Assembly (NCBI RefSeq): GCF_002899675.1
Contig: NZ_PKUU01000006.1
Location: forward strand, 124,001-188,000
DNA: 64,000 nt
Direction: 5' to 3'
DNA from: Clostridium sp. chh4-2
GTDB taxonomy: Bacteria; Bacillota; Clostridia; Lachnospirales; Lachnospiraceae
Part shown: piece after piece, positions 34,747-42,784 of the stretch
Layout of the letters: every line of letters starts with the position of its first letter
How positions within the stretch are numbered: the stretch's first letter is position 1
Notes under the pieces: generated by a model
Told to the model about the DNA's origin: nothing
The model's input: the letters and a program-made list of their open reading frames with translations, nothing else
The model's database searches: none
Position numbers and translations under genes: made by a program

Positions 34747-36096
34747 ATGAAAAAATCAACAAATTTTATGGCTGTATTATCCGCTGCTGCAATGATGTGT
34801 GTGGCAGCCCCTATCGTATCAACTACAGACGCTTACGCGGCTCAGCCTGCAGGCTGGGTAGAGGAAAACGGCTCATGGATGTATTATGATGCCGATGGTT
34901 ACTATCTGACAGACTCATGGAAAAAGCATGGTGACAACTGGTATTATTTAGACAGTGAAGGCGAACTCGCTTTTGACACCATGGTAGACGAATACTACGT
35001 AGATGAATTCGGCAAACGTGTCTTCAATACCTGGATCACCGTTGACAATGAGGTGGACTGGGATTCAGACGAGCCGGAACATTACTGGTACTATTTTGGC
35101 AAGGACGGAAAAGCCGTTACTTCCAAATGGTACAATATAGGCGAAAACTGGTACTATTTCAATAGTGACAGCCAGATGATGACAGGAAAAGTGGAAATTG
35201 ACGGCGCAACTTATTATCTGGGAGAGGAAAATGACGGCGTTATGAAAACAGGCTGGATTCAGTTAGAAGAAGAATCTGACAATCCGGACGAGGAATACGT
35301 TTGGTACTATTTCAACTCCAACGGTAAAATGGTTGAAAACCAGGTTGACAAAAAGATCGACGGCGCATATTACACATTTGTAAACGGTAAAATGCAGACC
35401 GGCTGGTACAAACTTCCTGTCGCAGAAACTGCGGATGAAGCGACTGATTCCAATGCAGAAGCAGCTCAGACAACTGCTACTGTTGCAGGATACCAGTATT
35501 ATGATAAAGAAAATGGCAAACGTGCCGATGGATGGCGCAGAATCGAAGGCGCACAGGGCATCAGTGAAGAAGCAGAACTGTATAACTTCTACTTCAAAAA
35601 CGGAAAACCATTCTTCGCAGAAACAGGAATCCAGGTATTTACCGTAGATTCCAAGAAATACGGCTTCAATACAAAAGGTGAAATGCAGACAGGACTTCAG
35701 GTTGTTACTTTAGATAACGGAAATGTTGCCAACTTCTACTTTGGCACCGACGGCATCATGAAAACCGGAAAACAGACCATTTTCGATGAAGACCTGGGCC
35801 AGAACCAGACATGGTTCTTCTATACAGACGGTTCCAAAAAAGGACAGGGATTCCACGGTGTGCGTGAAAATAACGTGTTCAAATACGGCCTGCGCCTGGA
35901 AGCGGATGCTGACCTGCGTTATGCCCCTGTAACTCTTGACGACGTTTCCTACCTGGTAAATACGGCAGGAACCATCCAGAAGGCATCCTCCGGTTCCAAG
36001 TCCAGCGAAAAGCCGGAATTAGGTTCCGGTTATAAGGATATCAAAGATGCAAATGATAAAACCTGGGTTGTAGATACAAAAGGTATTGTTCAGTAA
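34747..36096 (+). CDS. Secreted cell-wall-binding repeat protein
   Basis: 449 aa. An N-terminal signal peptide (NFMAVLSAAAMMCVAAPIVS, cleavage near AYA-AQ at residue 30) is followed by tandem choline-binding-type repeats of about 20 residues with the pattern GWxxxxGxWYYxxxxG, e.g. GDNWYYLDSEGELAFD, GENWYYFNSDSQMMTG and KTGWIQLEEESDN. The repeats degenerate towards the C-terminus. No catalytic domain is visible. It is probably a surface protein held to teichoic acid or glycan. AAGGAG precedes the ATG at 34747. The longer frame starts inside palindrome D and is not real. Confidence 0.85.
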   Translation: MKKSTNFMAVLSAAAMMCVAAPIVSTTDAYAAQPAGWVEENGSWMYYDADGYYLTDSWKKHGDNWYYLDSEGELAFDTMVDEYYVDEFGKRVFNTWITVDNEVDWDSDEPEHYWYYFGKDGKAVTSKWYNIGENWYYFNSDSQMMTGKVEIDGATYYLGEENDGVMKTGWIQLEEESDNPDEEYVWYYFNSNGKMVENQVDKKIDGAYYTFVNGKMQTGWYKLPVAETADEATDSNAEAAQTTATVAGYQYYDKENGKRADGWRRIEGAQGISEEAELYNFYFKNGKPFFAETGIQVFTVDSKKYGFNTKGEMQTGLQVVTLDNGNVANFYFGTDGIMKTGKQTIFDEDLGQNQTWFFYTDGSKKGQGFHGVRENNVFKYGLRLEADADLRYAPVTLDDVSYLVNTAGTIQKASSGSKSSEKPELGSGYKDIKDANDKTWVVDTKGIVQ

Positions 36097-36172
36097 TACG
36101 AATCCGCCTTGTCGGATTAGAGAGAAAAAGATCCGTTCATACAAACGGGCAGATTGCCGTCTGTCCGTTCAC

Positions 36173-36217
36173 AAAGAGATCCACACCAGTTCTTATGAAA
36201 TTGGTGTGGATCTCTTT
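36173..36217 (+). terminator. Intrinsic terminator after the cell-wall-binding protein gene
   Basis: AAAGAGATCCACACCA (36173-36188) pairs exactly with TGGTGTGGATCTCTTT (36202-36217), with a T run following. No gene is supported between 36097 and 36497; an AT-rich promoter region with TATAAT near 36431 precedes the next gene. Confidence 0.85.
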
Positions 36218-36497
36218 TGTAATGCTTTTGCTGCGCTTCTGTTCTATTTGTATAAATCGACATCCAAGCGCTGCAAAAAGCGGCAAATTTTCTGTATATT
36301 TTAGTTCAAAATAGTCTATTCGATATTATTTTTGCATATATATAGTTATATGTGGTCTTTAAAGCTGCCCAAGGCAGCTTTTTCAATTACAAATCTCTAT
36401 TATCGTATTTATATTTGTCGAATTTTGTTATAATATAGTCATTCTTGCGTTTATACTACTAGGTTATTTTTTATCATTTTTTAGGAAGGGGATCACT

Positions 36498-36881
36498 GTG
36501 AGAGAATTAGCTGTGTATTATTGCCTGAAATGTGGACGCTACGGCTATTACCAATCATCAAAGAATGCGACCTGTCCGATCTGTAATGAACCTATGAAGC
36601 TTCTGGATATGACTTATCAGGACTTCATGAACCTGGATTGCGAAGAGCGGGATCATCTGTTTTCTCACTTGATCCTTGAATCCTGCCCTACTTATGTCCA
36701 ACAGCTCATGGCTCCTCATCAGGCGGCCAACCATCGGGAAACAATTGCCCGCATGAGTCAGAAAATTATTGAGCTGGAAACGGACAACCAAAAACTGAAT
36801 GATACGCTTAAATGGATGCACAACACCATATGGGATCTGTTAAAAGAAAACAAACAGTTGAAAAAAGAATTAGAGAAATAA
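36498..36881 (+). CDS. Zinc-ribbon and coiled-coil protein of unknown function
   Basis: 127 aa. The N-terminus has a rubredoxin-like knuckle pair, CLKCGRYGYYQSS and ATCPICNEPM. The C-terminal 45 residues form a heptad-rich helix (ELETDNQKLNDTLKWMHNTI ... ENKQLKKELEK) likely to form a coiled coil. The GTG start is supported by AGGAAGGGG 8 bases upstream. A terminator follows at once. The neighbouring minus-strand small gene also encodes a coiled-coil peptide. I do not recognise a named family. Confidence 0.65.
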   Translation: MRELAVYYCLKCGRYGYYQSSKNATCPICNEPMKLLDMTYQDFMNLDCEERDHLFSHLILESCPTYVQQLMAPHQAANHRETIARMSQKIIELETDNQKLNDTLKWMHNTIWDLLKENKQLKKELEK

Positions 36882-36886
36882 CGGCC

Positions 36887-36905
36887 GGGAGTGCACTGCA
36901 CTCCC
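36887..36905. terminator. Terminator hairpin between two convergent small genes
   Basis: GGGAGTGCA (36887-36895) and TGCACTCCC (36897-36905) are complementary and followed on the plus strand by TTGTTCTT. Confidence 0.7.
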
Positions 36906-36928
36906 CTTGTTCTTATGTATCGGTAAGT

Positions 36929-37087
36929 TTAAGCCATCTTTTCTGAACTGTCATCCGTTATATAGTGACCGATCAGGCGGTTTAATGTAACTTTCATCTG
37001 CGCCACAATGTTCAGCAGCATTTCATTATCAGACTTCAGCCTTTCGTTTTCTTTTTGAAGCAAGACCAATTGATTGGTTTCATTCAT
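36929..37087 (-). CDS. 52-aa coiled-coil small protein
   Basis: A short gene: MNETNQLVLLQKENERLKSD then NEMLLNIVAQMKVTLNRLIG and a tail HYITDDSSEKMA. AAGGAGG stands 8 bases before the ATG at 37087, a canonical site, which makes the gene credible in spite of its size. Leu and hydrophobic residues recur in heptads over residues 7-40, so it probably forms a coiled coil. It is convergent with the zinc-ribbon/coiled-coil gene at 36498 and could be a partner of it. No known family. Confidence 0.6.
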   Translation of the reverse strand: MNETNQLVLLQKENERLKSDNEMLLNIVAQMKVTLNRLIGHYITDDSSEKMA

Positions 37088-37267
37088 CGCGGGAACCTCC
37101 TTGCAAGATTATTAACTGAAACCAATATAAATCTTTTTTCTCATTTTGAAAAGTAAATTAAATCGCAGAATTCGACAAGCTGATCAACAAATTAACTAAC
37201 AATTAACACTTTTATAGCCTTCAGTTATACAAAATATGGATTTTTCAATGGAGAGGATACAAGATCT

Positions 37268-37639
37268 ATGGATATGACACAGATATTTATATTCGATGAA
37301 ATCGTCGAAATTGACACAAAAACATTTCCAAAAAATTATAGAGAACTCTTTTTCCGTTCCCTTCCGGATGTCCATTTCGCTCATGAAGTTCCGAATGCAT
37401 TGAAAAAGAACCGCAATAAAGGAATCCACAGCGTGCTGGTCGCCTATAATCCTGAGACCTTTGTAAAAGAAAGCCTGCTGGCATTAGATGCGTGCAGGCT
37501 CTTTGACGATCTCATTATAGCGGAAGAACAATTTCCATTTACCGTCTATCCTAAACATGAGATTGAACAGCTTCTCACCAAACGGTATGGATCATGGAAT
37601 TATTTCACTGTCAGCAAACAGATTAACTCTGAGCCTTAA
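37268..37639 (+). CDS. Hypothetical protein
   Basis: 123 aa, soluble, no signal peptide. DMTQIFIFDEIVEIDTKTFP at the front and a conserved-looking GSWNYFTVSKQIN end. AGAGG lies 11 bases before the ATG, rather far. The 3' end overlaps the convergent lipoprotein gene by 17 bases. I do not recognise the family. The competing minus-strand frames here lack ribosome binding sites. Confidence 0.5.
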   Translation: MDMTQIFIFDEIVEIDTKTFPKNYRELFFRSLPDVHFAHEVPNALKKNRNKGIHSVLVAYNPETFVKESLLALDACRLFDDLIIAEEQFPFTVYPKHEIEQLLTKRYGSWNYFTVSKQINSEP

Positions 37640-38123
37640 ACTCCACATATTCTCCCGGCTCAACCGTTACGTCCATAATACACTTGCTTTCATCGAAATA
37701 CTGTCCTTCAGGATAAACCATAACCTGTAAGGTGTATTCTTTGAAAAACCCGCCAAATGAATCGGCAGATGACCGCTCATAGTTAAAATCCTGTGTGGCC
37801 ACTTCATCGTTCATGCCTTTTGCAACTTCCATGGCATATGCAACCGCTTCATCCGGATCGGTTCCTTCTTTTACCTGGATGGTCAGCTGGGCATACTTTT
37901 TGTCAGGCTCAACCGCTCCGCCGATCTCCACTGCCATCGGATAGGCATCCGGATCGATAAATGTTTCGTCCAGGCCGTCCCATACCTGTCCCCAGTCGAT
38001 TTCAATTCCTTCTTTTATGTCAGTTTCCGGTTCCACTGCAAGACTCGGTGCAACGATATTACTTTTGGTACAGCCGCTCAGGAATAACAGGCAGCTCGCA
38101 ATTAAAATAAGCATTTTCTTCAT
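37623..38123 (-). CDS. Lipoprotein of unknown function
   Basis: About 166 aa. MKKMLILIASCLLFLSGCTK is a type II signal peptide with lipobox LSGC, so the protein is tethered outside the membrane at Cys18. The mature part is acidic with a beta-rich pattern and a repeated VKEGTDPDEAVAYAMEVAKG segment. I used the ATG at 38123, with AGGAGG upstream; the longer frame adds residues ahead of the signal peptide. No function assigned. Confidence 0.75.
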   Translation of the reverse strand: MKKMLILIASCLLFLSGCTKSNIVAPSLAVEPETDIKEGIEIDWGQVWDGLDETFIDPDAYPMAVEIGGAVEPDKKYAQLTIQVKEGTDPDEAVAYAMEVAKGMNDEVATQDFNYERSSADSFGGFFKEYTLQVMVYPEGQYFDESKCIMDVTVEPGEYVEFKAQS

Positions 38124-38299
38124 TTTGCTTTTTTCCTCCTTCAAGTTCAACATCTAGTATTATATCGGATACTTTACTATTTTTGTAGGCCTTTTTTAAA
38201 AATGTCAGAAAAAGTTCACATTTTAGTAAATTACGATACTAGCATAGTGATTCCAACTGTGCTATAATTAAGAAAAAATTAAGAAAGGTGAGATTGTTT

Positions 38300-38617
38300 A
38301 TGAAGCGCAAGGCCTTACTGACAATACTAACCACTCTCCTTCTCGTCACTTACCTGTCGGTTCCCGCTTATGCCGAATGGGAAAAACAGGGTGACGTCGG
38401 CTGGAAATACACGAATGACAAAGGAAAATATCAATACGGTTGGATCGAAATTGATGATAACTGGTATTATCTCGATGATAAAGGATACATGAAAACAGGA
38501 TGGCTCAAAGATCAGGGGTCCTGGTATTACCTTCATCAGGACGGCACCATGGCTCATGATACCTGGATTGATAATTACTATGTTAACAGCAGTGGGAAAT
38601 GGGTTAAAACGAGATAA
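38300..38617 (+). CDS. Small secreted cell-wall-binding repeat protein
   Basis: 105 aa. Signal peptide KALLTILTTLLLVTYLSVPA (cleavage after AYA), then about four aromatic repeats: GWKYTNDKGKYQYGW, DDNWYYLDDKGYMKTGW, DQGSWYYLHQDGTMAHDTW, and NYYVNSSGKW. It resembles the repeat region of the protein at 34747 with nothing else, so it may be a minimal wall-binding peptide or decoy ligand. AAAGGTGAG precedes the ATG at 38300. A terminator follows. Confidence 0.8.
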   Translation: MKRKALLTILTTLLLVTYLSVPAYAEWEKQGDVGWKYTNDKGKYQYGWIEIDDNWYYLDDKGYMKTGWLKDQGSWYYLHQDGTMAHDTWIDNYYVNSSGKWVKTR

Positions 38618-38620
38618 GAT

Positions 38621-38664
38621 AAAAAACAGCTGTCGGGCAGATTATTGCCGTAAGCTGTTTTTTT
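38621..38664 (+). terminator. Intrinsic terminator
   Basis: AAAAAACAGCT (38621-38631) pairs with AGCTGTTTTTTT (38653-38664), ending in the T run. Confidence 0.8.
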
Positions 38665-38694
38665 GTTATAAAAAGATAGTTACGCCATTTATAT

Positions 38695-39081
38695 TCAGCC
38701 GGTTATTATATTGGCCGTTCCCGGAAAATCGATGCTGATAGAGCCGCCCCATGCGCACATCAGTCTGGAATTATCGGTAAGAGCCGGGTAATTTCCGATC
38801 CAAATCCGGGGATCTCCCGGCATCCAGGGTGATATCGTATTCGGAATACACGGCATCGGCGTCAATACTCCCAAGGCTGCTGCTGTGGCGGCCGCCACAG
38901 TGGGATTTGCCATACTGGTACACATTCCAAATGGCATTATATTTACTAGCGGTATCTGATCCATAATGCTGGCCAGCATCTGAGGGGTCATAACATTTGC
39001 GGCCGACTGCACCAATAATATACCTGGTGCTGTGCCAAACGAACACCGGAGACTGGCTCCTCCGCATACAAGTTTCGACAT
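38695..39081 (-). CDS. DUF4280 PAAR-like tip protein of a contractile injection system
   Basis: 128 aa beginning MSKLVCGGASLRCSFGTAPG, the DUF4280 start, with conserved CTSMANPTVAAATAAALGVL and the closing CAWGGSISIDFPGTANI. DUF4280 proteins are PAAR-like, Cys-containing caps for VgrG-type spikes. I chose the ATG at 39081 (GGGAG upstream). The frame stays open upstream to about 39251 without a good start. It is the last gene of the sheath-tube-spike operon, as expected for the spike tip. Confidence 0.85.
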   Translation of the reverse strand: MSKLVCGGASLRCSFGTAPGILLVQSAANVMTPQMLASIMDQIPLVNIMPFGMCTSMANPTVAAATAAALGVLTPMPCIPNTISPWMPGDPRIWIGNYPALTDNSRLMCAWGGSISIDFPGTANIITG

Positions 39082-39288
39082 GATTTTCTCCCATCCGCCT
39101 GTCTTGACAGGCCTTTTATCGTTCTGAGCGCTAATATGGATTTCGGAAACAGAGGTTGGTTTCATTCTCACTGCGGCTTCAGTTCCTTCTCTGATCAGAA
39201 GTTTTCCTGAAAACCTGTCTGGAACTCTGTCTGAAATCCCGAAAAGTCCCCCTTCCCGGGATTTTATAACCTTCTATAGAGCCCTCAA

Positions 39289-40059
39289 CTAATTCAGCTT
39301 TATTATCGCGCCTTTGACTTCCATCATTCCATCTGAATGTATTTTTGCTCCAGCTTTCCCCTCTATGCCCACTTGGTTTCCCTTGATCTTCACCTGCATT
39401 CCTTCCACCTGTACATTCGTGGAGTTTAATGATATCTTTTCCTTTGGTTGGACGCTTACCGATCTGCCCTTTATGGAGACTTCATTTTCCGGGTCTTCCG
39501 TGATGGATTTTCCCTTCATCAGGATTCCATCTGTAACAGTCAGAACTTCTGCAATATCCACTTTATCCTTATCCATAGTCATTCTTATCTGATCTCCGAT
39601 TCTAAATTCCAGCTTTTTCCCGGCCCGGATGCATACCGTGCCGGATTCCTCCAGAATTGTGATATCATTTTCCCCTTTGCTGTCGCTGATCACCATTTTC
39701 TTTTCTTCTTCATCCACAAATATCTGGTATCCGGACTTCATTCGGATCAGTTTTGTGGTGTTTTCTTCTGTAGATATGCGCTCAGACGCAGCATCGTCTC
39801 CATTACTCAAACAGCCCAACACAATGGGCATATCCTCTCTTCCGCAGTTGAAACCCAAAACCACCTTGCTTCCAACTTCCGGCAGATGATAGCCCGCATA
39901 ACCGGAGCCGCCATAAGGTGTCATAACGGGTATCCAGTCTGTCACACATTTTTCCGATTCCCCAAGGGTATATTCTACTTTCACATATCCCGGCTTTTCT
40001 TGATTCCAGTTTTCTTTTACAATCGCTGTCGCAATACTTTCCACGTTTATCCTCCCCAT
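39289..40059 (-). CDS. VgrG/gpV-like baseplate spike protein
   Basis: 256 aa. The OB-fold segment near residues 20-90 has DWIPVMTPYGGSGYAGYHLP and EVGSKVVLGFNCGREDMPIV, the gp5/VgrG signature. The C-terminal 100 residues are a repetitive beta-helix or needle: IKGRSVSVQPKEKISLN, VQVEGMQVKIKGNQVGIEGK, MEVKGAIIKLN. It lacks the N-terminal gp27-like domain of a full VgrG. It is the central spike of a contractile particle, and is placed between the tube gene (9 bp gap) and the DUF4280 tip gene. Confidence 0.88.
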   Translation of the reverse strand: MGRINVESIATAIVKENWNQEKPGYVKVEYTLGESEKCVTDWIPVMTPYGGSGYAGYHLPEVGSKVVLGFNCGREDMPIVLGCLSNGDDAASERISTEENTTKLIRMKSGYQIFVDEEEKKMVISDSKGENDITILEESGTVCIRAGKKLEFRIGDQIRMTMDKDKVDIAEVLTVTDGILMKGKSITEDPENEVSIKGRSVSVQPKEKISLNSTNVQVEGMQVKIKGNQVGIEGKAGAKIHSDGMMEVKGAIIKLN

Positions 40060-40068
40060 TCTTATATT

Positions 40069-40494
40069 TTAGAACACTCTATTTATACCTTCATGAGCCA
40101 GTTCCAGAATTTCTACCGCAATTTCATTGGAAGACGCATTAAAATCCGGTACTGTGTACTTGATGGGCCATGCGTTTATTACCTTCCAGGAGGCCGCCTC
40201 TGCCTGATTTTCATCCAAAAGGCTGACCGCAACGTCTTTTCTCTCCGCCTCGCCGGTCAAACCTTTTACAATCCAGTCATAGAACCCCCGGCCTTCTATC
40301 ATGCCGTATTTTAATATAATGTTTCCATATTTTACCCTCCCAGCCATTTTTAAATGAGGGGCCGCCTCTCTGCCGCCAGCGCTGTATTCGATGGGCTGGA
40401 AGGTATCAAAACTGCTGACCTCGTAGAATCCTCCGGTGCCCAGGCCGTCTATTTCCAGTTTAAAACGGAATTTTTTCAGTGGATAATCTACCAT
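40069..40494 (-). CDS. Phage-like tail tube protein (gp19/Hcp-like)
   Basis: 141 aa matching the T4-like tail tube family: YPLKKFRFKLEIDGLGTGGF, EVSSFDTFQPIEYSAGGREA, IILKYGMIEGRGFYDWI and the closing NEIAVEILELAHEGI. Tube proteins of phages, eCIS and R-type particles share this 140-150 aa plan and form the inner tube that the sheath drives out. AGGAGGCAG lies upstream. Only one tube gene is seen, whereas many eCIS have two or three paralogues. Confidence 0.9.
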   Translation of the reverse strand: MVDYPLKKFRFKLEIDGLGTGGFYEVSSFDTFQPIEYSAGGREAAPHLKMAGRVKYGNIILKYGMIEGRGFYDWIVKGLTGEAERKDVAVSLLDENQAEAASWKVINAWPIKYTVPDFNASSNEIAVEILELAHEGINRVF

Positions 40495-40519
40495 GTCTTC
40501 TGCCTCCTATCTTTCTAGT

Positions 40520-42253
40520 TTACTGCGCATCCCCAGTCTTCTTTGTGATCCTGAAGATCACAAATTCTGCTGGTTTCACAGGTGCAGCGCCGATTACACA
40601 GATCAGACGCCCGTTATCAATATCATCCTGTGTCATAGTAGAGCGTCCTATGTTGACAAAGAAGGCCTCAGCCGGTGAAGAACCGGCTAATGAACCATTT
40701 CTCCAAAGGTTCGTCAAAAACATCTCTATGCTTCGCTGTACACGTATCCACAGCATTTCATCATTGGGTTCAAACTCCGCCCAGCTGGTATTTGCCTTGA
40801 TCGATTCCTGAATAAAGATAAACAGTCTGCGCACATTGATATATTTCCAACTTCCGTCGCTGCCGGCAGTCCTGGCTCCCCACACGCGAATTCCCATACC
40901 CGGAAATGTCCGGATCAGGTTCACGCCCCGGGGATTTAAGATATCCTGTTCTCCCTTGTCGAATTGAATGTCTAATCCTATACATGACCGTACCACCTCA
41001 TTGGCCGGAGCCTTATGTACTCCTTTGGTATTATCGCTTCTGGCATAGATTCCCATAATCGCCCCTGACGGCGGCACCGCAATATTCTTTTTATCCAAAG
41101 GGTCAAATACGAGCAGCCAGGGATGATACAGAGCAGCATAAGTGCTGTCAAAAATATTTCTGTGAGCCATAATATTCTTTACGTTTTTTGCTTCCTGAGG
41201 TACATCCAGCACCGCAAATCTGCTGGCTAATTTTTCGCAGTGCTCAGTCAGCGAAAGCTGAACACTGGAATCGGTCACACCGGGAACCGCCATAATGGAT
41301 ACCACATCATTATCCATAAATGCCTGGATACCGCTTCGCTTCCCCGATACCTCATCCTTTCCAATAAAGTCCGGCGCCGTCATGCCAAGAACATTACCAT
41401 TGCCGCCTCCTGTAAATCCGGCATTGATAACCGCCTCACCGGCCTTTGCAAGACGGGCAAAAGGGGGAGCCGGAGTTTCTGTTTCACCACCGGTATAGGC
41501 AACAGTGATCAGATCCGACTTGGCAAGCTTTTTTTCTACATGGTGGGGACTGCCTATGTTAAAGGACAAATTCTCATAATTTTCCATATAGTCCTCATAG
41601 CGGACCTCCATATTAAATTCACAGGTGGTTATGTATTTCTCCGGCAGAAGATTCTTGTCCGTCACATCTCCTTCAAACTCACGCTCAAATGTGAGGAAAT
41701 TATCCTGATTTTTCACCACCCGGTTATAAGAGACACTGTCGCGGTCCTTAAAACACACCACGTCGCCCTCAAAAAATCCTGCGCTGTTTTTCACAGAATA
41801 CCGTTTTTCCTGTTCCGTATCCAACACTTCATAAATCTGAGTTTTCGCCTTACTGGACGGAGAAATGATGACCTTTATATTATTCCCCCACAGCCCGGGA
41901 TTTTTCGCCGTTATGCGGATCACTGCATTCTCTCCTGCCGGAACCGCGCAAACCGCACAGGAGGCATCCTGAGGCGCCACACGCATCACAAAACACCTGG
42001 AACCTCCATTAATAAAAAAATGTTCCACTGCATAGGGCAAAAACCGGTAATTTCCATATTCATTGGCGGAAAGATATTCTCCATAAATCCTTTTAAAATC
42101 AGAAAAATTAGTAACCAGCCGGGGAAGTCCCTGTACCGGTCCCTTTTGGGCTGCGCCGATAAAACCCGCCGTACTCGTCGCCACCCCTTCCATGGGTTTT
42201 GATCCGGAGTCAAATTCTTCCACATACACACCGGGTGATCGATATTCTGCCAT
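40520..42253 (-). CDS. Contractile tail sheath protein
   Basis: 577 aa. The N-terminus AEYRSPGVYVEEFDSGSKPM and EGVATSTAGFIGAAQKGPVQ is diagnostic of phage/eCIS sheaths; the C-terminus has GSWKYINVRRLFIFIQESIK and PAEFVIFRITKKTGDA. An insert of about 200 residues (roughly 90-290), probably a surface domain, makes it longer than simple sheaths. It forms the contractile outer tube. AAAGGAG precedes the ATG at 42253. It is the first gene of the operon, with a GEMM-like riboswitch and promoter 140-270 bp upstream. Confidence 0.92.
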   Translation of the reverse strand: MAEYRSPGVYVEEFDSGSKPMEGVATSTAGFIGAAQKGPVQGLPRLVTNFSDFKRIYGEYLSANEYGNYRFLPYAVEHFFINGGSRCFVMRVAPQDASCAVCAVPAGENAVIRITAKNPGLWGNNIKVIISPSSKAKTQIYEVLDTEQEKRYSVKNSAGFFEGDVVCFKDRDSVSYNRVVKNQDNFLTFEREFEGDVTDKNLLPEKYITTCEFNMEVRYEDYMENYENLSFNIGSPHHVEKKLAKSDLITVAYTGGETETPAPPFARLAKAGEAVINAGFTGGGNGNVLGMTAPDFIGKDEVSGKRSGIQAFMDNDVVSIMAVPGVTDSSVQLSLTEHCEKLASRFAVLDVPQEAKNVKNIMAHRNIFDSTYAALYHPWLLVFDPLDKKNIAVPPSGAIMGIYARSDNTKGVHKAPANEVVRSCIGLDIQFDKGEQDILNPRGVNLIRTFPGMGIRVWGARTAGSDGSWKYINVRRLFIFIQESIKANTSWAEFEPNDEMLWIRVQRSIEMFLTNLWRNGSLAGSSPAEAFFVNIGRSTMTQDDIDNGRLICVIGAAPVKPAEFVIFRITKKTGDAQ

Positions 42254-42393
42254 ATAATACTCCTTTCTTTTTCATCTATGATTCACATCTGGAATTGCGG
42301 TGTAAGCACATACATTCCGAAATGGGAATCTTTTATAGCACTCAGCCTTCAACGGAAGAATTCTTACATCAATAAGCTAGTGTCTTTTATTTT

Positions 42394-42470
42394 TCCATTA
42401 AACATGCAACTGGATGCCATTTTATAGGCCCTATAGCTTTGCGTCATCAACTTTCATCGATTTCGCCATT
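42394..42470 (-). promoter_or_regulatory. GEMM-I-like cyclic di-GMP riboswitch, probably degenerate
   Basis: On the minus strand the leader reads TGGCGAAATC, then GAT-GAAA-GTT (hairpin with GAAA tetraloop), then GATGACGCAAAGCTATAGGG, CCTA and GGCATCCAGTTGCATG. This follows GEMM-I order: GGCAAA, GAAA hairpin, GACGCAAAGC, GGGxCUA, then GCCAG.UUGCC. The GACGCAAAGC block is intact. The P3 arm is almost missing and the P1 pairing (ATGGC with GTTGCAT) has mismatches, so it may be a variant or a decaying copy. Established knowledge: this class binds c-di-GMP. Control of the sheath operon is inferred. Confidence 0.65.
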
Positions 42471-42494
42471 ATTTTCTGTCTATTTCACAGAATT

Positions 42495-42523
42495 ATTATA
42501 CTTGTTTTTACAATATATGACAA
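42495..42523 (-). promoter_or_regulatory. Sigma-A-type promoter of the contractile injection operon
   Basis: On the minus strand TTGTCA (42518-42523), exactly 17 bases, TATAAT (42495-42500). The riboswitch begins about 25 bases downstream, the spacing expected for a leader RNA. Confidence 0.75.
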
Positions 42524-42680
42524 TAGATTTGAGGGAATAGCTGATAGGAGTGGTGGAATGACTGAGTTGTTATAAGGATTTTCTGTTATCAAGATGTTTT
42601 TTATATGGCATTTATTAAATTCCACTAATATAGCGCCTTAAAGGCCCGTTACCAAGCCCTGTATACGAAAGCAGCATAAA

Positions 42681-42711
42681 ATATCGCCAGCCACAGCAGG
42701 GCTGACGATAT
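42681..42711 (-). terminator. Terminator of the pRiA4b ORF-3-like gene
   Basis: On the minus strand ATATCGTCAGCC and GGCTGGCGATAT pair with one mismatch, then TTTTATG. The remaining 42524-42680 contains no supported gene. Confidence 0.7.
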
Positions 42712-42784
42712 GAAAATTTATTACTTTGTATTGTCCTCTTGACAGGCAGTATGTTTGACGGGATAAACAGCATGAATTTTCAGC

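Noticed and set aside
37196-37484. Minus-strand open frames opposite the 37268 gene
   Set aside because: No ribosome binding site; Cys/Phe-rich composition typical of antisense reading.
40069-40494. Type VI secretion Hcp
   Set aside because: The sequence follows the T4-like tail tube family with a phage-type sheath and spike; no Tss membrane complex is present.
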